Source: CAIMWS01 sp964409245 (GTDB taxonomy: Bacteria > Verrucomicrobiota > Verrucomicrobiia > Limisphaerales > UBA1319). Taken from it: a stretch of 64,000 nt of DNA. The translations under genes were made by a program, and so were the position numbers. Below, piece by piece: positions 63,401-64,000 of the stretch; positions within the stretch are counted from its first letter, which is position 1, and each line of letters opens with the position of its first letter. The notes under the pieces are model-generated. The model did no database searches, was not told the DNA's origin, and was given only the letters and a program-made list of their open reading frames with translations. The DNA is taken from contig CAYPCQ010000016.1 of NCBI GenBank assembly GCA_964409245.1, forward strand, positions 29,915-93,914, in the 5' to 3' direction.

Positions 63401-63999
63401 CCATTGAACTTCCATTGATACGTCAGCGGAGCGGTGCCGGTGGCGGCCACGGTGAAAGTCACGCTGGCGCCGGGATTGGCCGTCTGGCCCACCGGTTGCC
63501 GGGTGATGACCACCGGTTCATTCAAGCTCAGGCTGGCCCCGGTGCTGGCGACCGTGCCCATGACGTTGCCCACCTCCACCGTATAAGTCCCCGCGCTGGC
63601 TGAAGCCACATTGTTCAGCGTCAAACTCGCGGCATTCGCCCCCGTGATCGGCGCCCCGTTCATTTGCCATTGGTAAGCCAGGGGATCCGTGCCGGTGGCG
63701 GCCACGGTGAAGGTCACGCTGGCACCGGGATTGACCGTCTGGCTCACCGGCTGCCGGGTGATGATCACGGGTTCATTCAAGCTCAGGCTGGCCCCGGCGC
63801 TGGCGGCCGTGCCCATGACGTTGCCCACCTCCACCGTATAAGTTCCCGTGTTCGTGGCGGCCACATTGGTCAAAGCCAGGCTGGAGGAGGTTTCGCCAGC
63901 CAGCGGTGTGCCATTGAACTTCCATTGATAGGTCAGCGGAGCGGCGCCAGTGGCGGCCACGGTGAAGGTCACGCTGGCTCCGGGGTTGACGGCCTGGCT
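60424..63999 (-). CDS. Giant secreted Ig/InlB-repeat protein with GH71/99-like C-terminal domain (5' truncated by window)
   Basis: At least 1190 aa; the frame is open at the window end, so the N-terminus is missing. Six Ig-like repeats of about 83-87 residues come first (TFTVAATGTxPLxYQWKFNG...NTGTYTVEVGN), near-identical at DNA level with a 250-260 bp period. Three InlB-type divergent repeats follow (DGWTFLDWKGHPQGT, PGNYFAGWSGNGSGD, TGQEFLGWAGDATGT), then the shared YQIQDSTNLVDW...LYYRAA module. The last 390 residues resemble GH71/99-like glycosidases (KVLMGYQGWFAGPGDG, MEDQGLDGVLLNRF, VIAIWGLGFLG, DMVYVAMFDEVDEGTAMFK). Likely binds and cleaves an alpha-linked polysaccharide at the surface. 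Confidence 0.85.
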   Translation of the reverse strand, partial: SQAVNPGASVTFTVAATGAAPLTYQWKFNGTPLAGETSSSLALTNVAATNTGTYTVEVGNVMGTAASAGASLSLNEPVIITRQPVSQTVNPGASVTFTVAATGTDPLAYQWQMNGAPITGANAASLTLNNVASASAGTYTVEVGNVMGTVASTGASLSLNEPVVITRQPVGQTANPGASVTFTVAATGTAPLTYQWKFNGAAIVGATAASLSLNNLSEALAGAYAVEVGNVVGTVASAAAALSLNTPVSITQQPASQAVNPGASVAFTVVAIGTTPLTYQWKFNGTPLAGETSSSLVLTQVAATNTGTYTVEVGNLLGTLDSAGASLSLNEPVVITRQPVSQTANPGDRVTFTVAATGTDPLACQWKFNDLPLAGETASSLTLANVAAANAGTYAVEISNAMGAVSSDGAVLSLNTPVTITLQPVTQTAEAGASVTFTVAAAGTPPLGCQWYKNGAAIPAATNSSLRLLNVHFSDVGNYTVAVSNVAGSASSQVAVLTVKTGLSFGIHDQTPGGGIALPEPFQSSFVANSTVTLTARPADGWTFLDWKGHPQGTNPVATLQMTSDKTVRARFGTPITVRPTGSGTVSLQPASPLYPYEASVRLVAQPQPGNYFAGWSGNGSGDANPLALRVRDASPVIFGAFYTLPVGRVALTVIPIGYGEVSVLPYASTFTTGQTVTNLALPETGQEFLGWAGDATGTNNPLVVSLSQSKVIFANFTKRPQLGIQPLGLDGLLLSLAGEFTGAYQIQDSTNLVDWTPAATLTNTYGESQTLAPPPAGKRLYYRAAAIHTNSPGGLTKVDPSTLRQKVLMGYQGWFAGPGDGSLFNSWMHWFRSQEPVAADATFDLWPDTSELEPDELIPTRMTYADGSPARLYSACNARTVKRHFKWMEDQGLDGVLLNRFSCVLSDARLFGFFNQVAANVQAGAEAHGRVFAIMYDITGQPESSLVSTLTNDWNYLAGSLQLTHSPSYLRHHGKPVIAIWGLGFLGRPGTAAQALELINHFQSLGLTVVGGVPTWWRQLTGDSKTEPAWAEVYRAFDVISPWAVGRYSDEAGADWFKNNLVAPDLAAARDTGQDFLPVIFPGFSWKNLNGGTLNQIPRHGGRFLWRQAHNALSAGCDMVYVAMFDEVDEGTAMFKIAPLKSQLPAQGTFISLDIDGEVLPGDWYLRLAGEITKMLRGTAPLSATIPIVP

Positions 64000-64000
64000 C

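Noticed and set aside
60238..63603. Very long + strand open frame (over 1100 codons) opposite the Ig/GH71-99 gene
   Set aside because: It is an antisense shadow of a GC-rich repetitive gene: its product is low-complexity Gly/His/Arg repeats, with no signal peptide or domain, while the minus frame has clear Ig, InlB and glycosidase motifs.
1..64000. tRNA, rRNA, insertion sequence transposase, prophage or integrase genes
   Set aside because: None recognised in either strand; the phage-like beta units in the 13-heme cytochrome are domains, not a prophage.

Overview
The window is a 64 kb, GC-rich draft scaffold with two 100-base N gaps (3230-3329 and 59983-60082). The gene content points to a Verrucomicrobiota bacterium, probably a Limisphaerales/Pedosphaerales-type lineage. 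Evidence includes prepilin-like proteins with an H-X9-DG tail, a DUF1080 protein, LamG and Ig-like secreted proteins, a stand-alone glycogen-binding (isoamylase N-terminal) protein, and a recurrent Verrucomicrobia-style C-terminal beta module. The phylum is inferred from family content only; there is no rRNA or ribosomal protein gene in the window.

Region 1 (1-19281, + strand) is the most striking part. An Rrf2-type regulator (truncated by the window edge) is followed by a tetraheme cytochrome and then a mostly head-to-tail, often ATGA-overlapping operon: NHL propeller, pentaheme lipoprotein-like cytochrome, outer-membrane beta-barrel, NHL propeller, 11(+1)-heme and 9(+1)-heme cytochromes, cysteine-free thioredoxin/TPR protein, 13-heme cytochrome with beta-domain inserts, ResB fusion, CcsA, B12-binding radical SAM protein and NHL-Ig protein. 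I count 42 CXXCH motifs plus two CX3CH motifs. This looks like a porin-cytochrome conduit with its own cytochrome c maturation (system II) genes, i.e. a candidate extracellular electron transfer system.

Region 2 (19282-26300) holds a DUF433 antitoxin with a broken toxin, a beta-helix/ankyrin protein, two secreted lectin-like proteins and a CAP-domain protein. Region 3 (26750-31318) returns to electron transfer: a paralogue of the cysteine-free thioredoxin protein with an OB-fold protein, convergent with a CbcL-like multiheme/cytochrome b quinol oxidase candidate and a membrane-anchored cytochrome. Together with region 1 these could carry electrons from quinol across the periplasm and outer membrane.

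Region 4 (31539-38063) has a UvrD-like helicase, a lone flagellin behind a sigma-28-like promoter, a DUF4404 protein and three membrane proteins with GYF or zinc-ribbon heads, one being a PrsW-type protease. Region 5 (38071-47608) has a secreted TIM-barrel glycosidase, an ABC transporter coupled to a prepilin-like gene, a MIF-type tautomerase, a glycogen-binding protein and korAB (2-oxoacid:ferredoxin oxidoreductase). Region 6 (47679-64000) is mainly secreted carbohydrate metabolism: a GH20-like enzyme, DUF1080 protein, double-LamG protein, Tat-exported protein with a UroD-family partner, OafA-type acyltransferase with an SGNH domain, and a large Ig/InlB-repeat/GH71-99-like protein that runs off the window. 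Two families of dispersed intergenic repeats lie at 26.5 kb, 39.6-40.4 kb and 59.7-60.4 kb.
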